From Desulfocapsa sulfexigens (GTDB lineage Bacteria > Desulfobacterota > Desulfobulbia > Desulfobulbales > Desulfocapsaceae): 5,771 nt of DNA. This document shows, one piece after another, positions 3,528 to 5,771 of this stretch (positions within the stretch are counted from its first letter, which is position 1; every line of letters starts with the position of its first letter). The stretch lies in the NCBI GenBank assembly GCA_015661935.1, contig DQVD01000061.1:1-5771 (forward strand), in the 5' to 3' direction. The position numbers and the translations under genes were made by a program. The notes beneath the pieces are model-generated. The model made no database searches, was not told where the DNA came from, and saw nothing but the letters and a program-made list of their open reading frames with translations.

Positions 3528-5771
3528 ATGAGCACAAAATTTAACATTATTTACGGTAGTTTTTTAGCTTTACTTGTCATTACGATGTTCTGGGTTTTTT
3601 CTATGGAAAAAAGTGCTCAACTTGCCTTGGACATAAAAGATGTTCAGCACACTGTAGAGAAAAAAGATCAAGTAATCGCAAGCCTTCAGCAAACACTTAA
3701 AGAAACTGAAGCTTTAGCCAAAAATGTTACAGATAAAAACAGAGTAATTCCCAAACTCACTAAAAATATAGCAATTCTTGAAGAAGAAATTGTTGCATAC
3801 AGGCAAACTCTGGAAGAAGAAAAAACTGCATACAAGCAACAGTTGGAGAAAAAAAACACTGCATACAAGCAACAGTTGGAGGAAAAAAACACCGCATACA
3901 AACAACACCTGAACTCACTTAAGGGTGAGTTACAAATTCTACAAACACAAATCGACGATCGTTCCACAGAATTGCAAACTCTTAAAAAAGAGTATATTGA
4001 GCAACAGCAAGTTCTTGCTCAGACAGAAAAAGCTAAACTTTCCTCCAAAGCAAAAACCAGCGAACTCGCAGAAGCGCTTACTGCATCACAGGAATTGCTC
4101 AATCAAAAAGAAGAGCAATTAAATCAATTAACAGCGGCACTTGAGGAAAAAGCTTCTTCTATCGAATTATACAATAATAAACTTCAAGCCACCGAAGAAC
4201 TACTTAGCCTTTCTGAATCAAAAAATGCCATAAATGCAATGAATATATCCCTGATTCTTGACGAATTACGGGGTAAAAGCCCCTTATCTACCGGCAAAGG
4301 CATCCAGTCAGCAACCGGGCAGAGTGGTTCCAGCGCAACAACAAAGATGAATCTTACCCTGATTCTTGATGAGCTCATCCAGAAAACTCAGCTTGCCAAC
4401 GCATTGCAAAATAAGATTAATTTGCTTGCGACAAAAGGCTCTCAATCAGGAGCCAGCCAGCAGAGTCAACAAAGCATAGAAGAGACAAGTGAGCTTTTTA
4501 AAGCAACAAACGCCGCAATTACAATGAATATGTCCCTTATTCTTGATGAGCTACTGGCCAAAACCCAATTAGCAGATGAACTGCAGGCTCAAATCAATAT
4601 TCTTAAGGGGGCCAAAGAAAAAAGTACACCACCCTCAAAAGTTACTGCGGTAACAGAACTTCAGGCTCTTATGAAAAAAATGGGCAGGAAGCAAGTTTCT
4701 CTTTCCCGGGTGGAGAAACAACTTCTGGAAGCAAATTCTCAAATTCAGGAACTTAAAACATCTCAGGAAACCTTGCAGTCAAATGTTGATGACCAAAACG
4801 CTCTCATCCAAACTCTCCTGACAGATTTACAGAGCAAAGAAGACCTTCTTTCTTCAGCAAATGACAAACTTAAGCAACAACACCTTAACAATCAGGCCAC
4901 GACCGATGAACTTGATAAACTCCGAATTGAGACTAAGGAAGCTAATCAAAAACTTGCAGAATTACAAAAGAGCATAGAGAATAAGGATCTGGAACTTGAA
5001 ACAACAGTAAAACAGGCTCACTCAATTGCTGCCCCTCTGAAAGAAAAGGTTACTTCTCTTGAGTTACAACTTGCCGATGCCCTAAAAACAAATGTAACAT
5101 TAGCTGACGAAAAAAACATTCTCAACCAGGAGTTTATATCCGTGAAGTCTTCTCTTGAGAAGGCTCTCACTCAAGTCGCACTACTCACCACTGGCATCGA
5201 GAGTGCCAAAACCGCGCTGCAACATGAAGAAGATACTCGCCTCTCATTAACATCAGAAGCAGAAGGAACAAAACTTGCCCTTAAGCAGGCTCAGGAAAAG
5301 TATACTTCGCTATCGAATAAGTTCGCTGAACTTGAAGCCGACTTAACAAACAAAACCTTACTGCAAGCTGAGCAAATCACATCCCTTGAGCAGCAATTGG
5401 TGAAAACTAACGTAACGTTTGCTGATGAAAAAAGCGCTTTAATTGCCCAACTCGCAGAACTCCAATCCACAAACGATTCACTCAGCAAAGAGCTTGTGCC
5501 TGCACAAGCCTCTCTTAAAGAGGCCCTCGCACAAGTTGCGCAACTCACCACTGATATCCAAACAGCTCGGCAACAGGAAGAAGCGCGCCTCTCTGCAAGA
5601 ACTGAAGCAGAGGCCACTAAGCTCGCTCTTGAGCAGGCTCAAAAAAAATATACCAGCCTAAAGAGTCAGTACACTGAACTTGAGGCTGAATTTAAAAATA
5701 CAAGTGCTAAACAAGCGGAAAAGATCACTTCATTGCAAGGCCTTTTGCAACAACAAACTGCTTCAACGGAA
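3528..5771 (+). CDS. Large membrane-anchored coiled-coil repeat protein (cut by the right window edge)
   Basis: One frame stays open for 748 codons from the ATG at 3528 to the last base, so the C-terminus is unknown. I recognise no named family. Residues 7-25 (IIYGSFLALLVITMFWVFS) form a single N-terminal membrane helix with no clear cleavage site. The rest would then be a long rod, most likely periplasmic, although topology is not settled by the flanking charges. Residues 27-235 are mostly coiled coil, including an 11-residue tandem repeat at about 85-130. Residues 236-385 are less helical, with Ser/Gln/Gly/Thr-rich linkers and three MN-x-[S/T]-LILDEL motifs (238, 274, 333). From about 385 on it is coiled coil again, ending in a repeat of 109-116 residues. 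I see no cysteine and only one Trp (W22, in the membrane helix). No Walker motif or enzyme domain is visible, which argues against an SMC protein. A scaffold, tether or envelope-spanning rod is the most that can be inferred. Confidence 0.9.
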   Translation, partial: MSTKFNIIYGSFLALLVITMFWVFSMEKSAQLALDIKDVQHTVEKKDQVIASLQQTLKETEALAKNVTDKNRVIPKLTKNIAILEEEIVAYRQTLEEEKTAYKQQLEKKNTAYKQQLEEKNTAYKQHLNSLKGELQILQTQIDDRSTELQTLKKEYIEQQQVLAQTEKAKLSSKAKTSELAEALTASQELLNQKEEQLNQLTAALEEKASSIELYNNKLQATEELLSLSESKNAINAMNISLILDELRGKSPLSTGKGIQSATGQSGSSATTKMNLTLILDELIQKTQLANALQNKINLLATKGSQSGASQQSQQSIEETSELFKATNAAITMNMSLILDELLAKTQLADELQAQINILKGAKEKSTPPSKVTAVTELQALMKKMGRKQVSLSRVEKQLLEANSQIQELKTSQETLQSNVDDQNALIQTLLTDLQSKEDLLSSANDKLKQQHLNNQATTDELDKLRIETKEANQKLAELQKSIENKDLELETTVKQAHSIAAPLKEKVTSLELQLADALKTNVTLADEKNILNQEFISVKSSLEKALTQVALLTTGIESAKTALQHEEDTRLSLTSEAEGTKLALKQAQEKYTSLSNKFAELEADLTNKTLLQAEQITSLEQQLVKTNVTFADEKSALIAQLAELQSTNDSLSKELVPAQASLKEALAQVAQLTTDIQTARQQEEARLSARTEAEATKLALEQAQKKYTSLKSQYTELEAEFKNTSAKQAEKITSLQGLLQQQTASTE
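3795..3926 (+). repeat. 33-bp tandem repeat, four copies, encoding an 11-residue coiled-coil unit
   Basis: GCATAC recurs at 3795, 3828, 3861 and 3894, exactly 33 bases apart and in frame. The encoded unit is AYKQQLEEKNT with variants (AYRQTLEEEKT, AYKQQLEKKNT, AYKQHLNSLKG). Copies 2 and 3 are nearly identical in DNA, pointing to recent duplication, while copies 1 and 4 have drifted. An 11-residue period is a hendecad, which gives a straighter or slightly right-handed coiled coil than heptads. The third unit boundary includes a run of eight A (3849-3856). Confidence 0.9.
4239..4268 (+). repeat. MNxSLILDEL motif, copy 1
   Basis: Encodes MNISLILDEL (residues 238-247) after SESKNAINA. It is followed by RGKS and a Gly/Ser/Thr-rich linker, so it lacks the KTQLA extension of copies 2 and 3. 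Confidence 0.85.
4347..4376 (+). repeat. MNxSLILDEL motif, copy 2
   Basis: Encodes MNLTLILDEL (residues 274-283), followed by IQKTQLANALQNKINLL. The downstream part matches that after copy 3, so the repeated unit is about 33 residues. Confidence 0.88.
4524..4553 (+). repeat. MNxSLILDEL motif, copy 3
   Basis: Encodes MNMSLILDEL (residues 333-342), followed by LAKTQLADELQAQINIL. NAAIT before it resembles NAINA before copy 1. Codons for identical residues differ among copies (for example TTA, CTC and CTA for the last Leu), so the duplication is old and the protein sequence has been kept. Confidence 0.88.
5049..5375 (+). repeat. Long C-terminal coiled-coil repeat, unit 1 (109 residues)
   Basis: Residues 508-616. 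Landmarks in order are VTSLELQL, TNVTLADEK, SLEKALTQVALLTT, TRLSLTSEAE, TKLALKQAQEKYTSL and AELEADL. All recur in the same order in unit 2 at the protein level, and blocks of DNA identity remain (around CTCACCACT and GAGCAGGCTCA-type segments). Confidence 0.85.
5376..5723 (+). repeat. Long C-terminal coiled-coil repeat, unit 2 (116 residues)
   Basis: Residues 617-732, with landmarks ITSLEQQL, TNVTFADEK, SLKEALAQVAQLTT, ARLSARTEAE, TKLALEQAQKKYTSL and TELEAEF. It is 7 residues longer than unit 1 in total, the net of three indels. A third unit begins at 5724 (ITSLQGLL) and is cut by the window edge after 16 residues, so more copies may follow. Confidence 0.85.

Noticed and set aside
3795..3926. 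CRISPR-like array
   Set aside because: The 33-bp periodicity has no unique spacers and stays in frame inside a gene; it is a protein repeat.
3686..3967. Minus-strand open frame with CCLYAVF-type repeats
   Set aside because: The repeats are the antisense of the 33-bp tandem repeat, so their regularity is explained by the coiled-coil gene.
5291..5617. Minus-strand open frame of 108 codons opposite the coiled-coil gene
   Set aside because: It is a Ser/Ala/Cys-rich antisense reading of Gln/Glu/Leu codons with no ribosome site, fully inside a convincing plus-strand gene with repeats.
5641..5648. Programmed frameshift at A8 runs (also 3849-3856)
   Set aside because: The zero frame continues with the same repeat pattern on both sides of each run, and no stimulatory structure or alternative product was evident.
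3528..5771. SMC or Rad50-type ATPase
   Set aside because: There is no Walker A motif near the N-terminus, which is instead a membrane helix. No hinge-like domain is visible.

Overview
The window looks like chromosomal DNA from an AT-rich Gram-negative bacterium, probably an anaerobe. The best clue is a 62-residue ferredoxin with an Asp in its first cluster motif. From memory it resembles ferredoxin III of the sulfate reducer Desulfovibrio africanus, so a Desulfobacterota-type sulfate reducer is my guess. That is inference from one small protein; the other genes do not pin down a lineage.

The left half (1-2626) is read on the minus strand. From its upstream end it holds the ferredoxin gene, a strong hairpin that probably ends that transcript, a 152-residue four-helix membrane protein of unknown function, alanine racemase (alr), and the first 259 codons of arginyl-tRNA synthetase (argS), which runs off the left edge. 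The membrane protein gene, alr and argS are packed with 6-base and 0-base gaps, so they are very likely one operon joining a peptidoglycan-precursor enzyme and a translation enzyme to an unknown membrane protein.

A 296-base divergent intergenic region (2627-2922) carries a candidate promoter on each strand and a 12-bp exact direct repeat, one copy on each flank. The plus-strand promoter (TTGACC, 16 bases, TATAAT) is the best in the window.

The right half is read on the plus strand. A 120-residue protein (2923-3285) has a Lys-rich tail and a CxC/CxxC cysteine set that suggests a metal site; I do not recognise its family. It is followed by two overlapping, mutually exclusive hairpins and a 242-base gap with another promoter candidate. 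From 3528 to the right edge one frame stays open for 748 codons. It encodes a membrane-anchored, cysteine-free coiled-coil protein, the most unusual item here. Its layers are an 11-residue tandem repeat, three copies of a MN-x-[S/T]-LILDEL motif set among Ser/Gln/Gly-rich linkers, and a repeat of about 110 residues that has begun a third copy when the window ends. No RNA genes, mobile elements or CRISPR arrays were seen.
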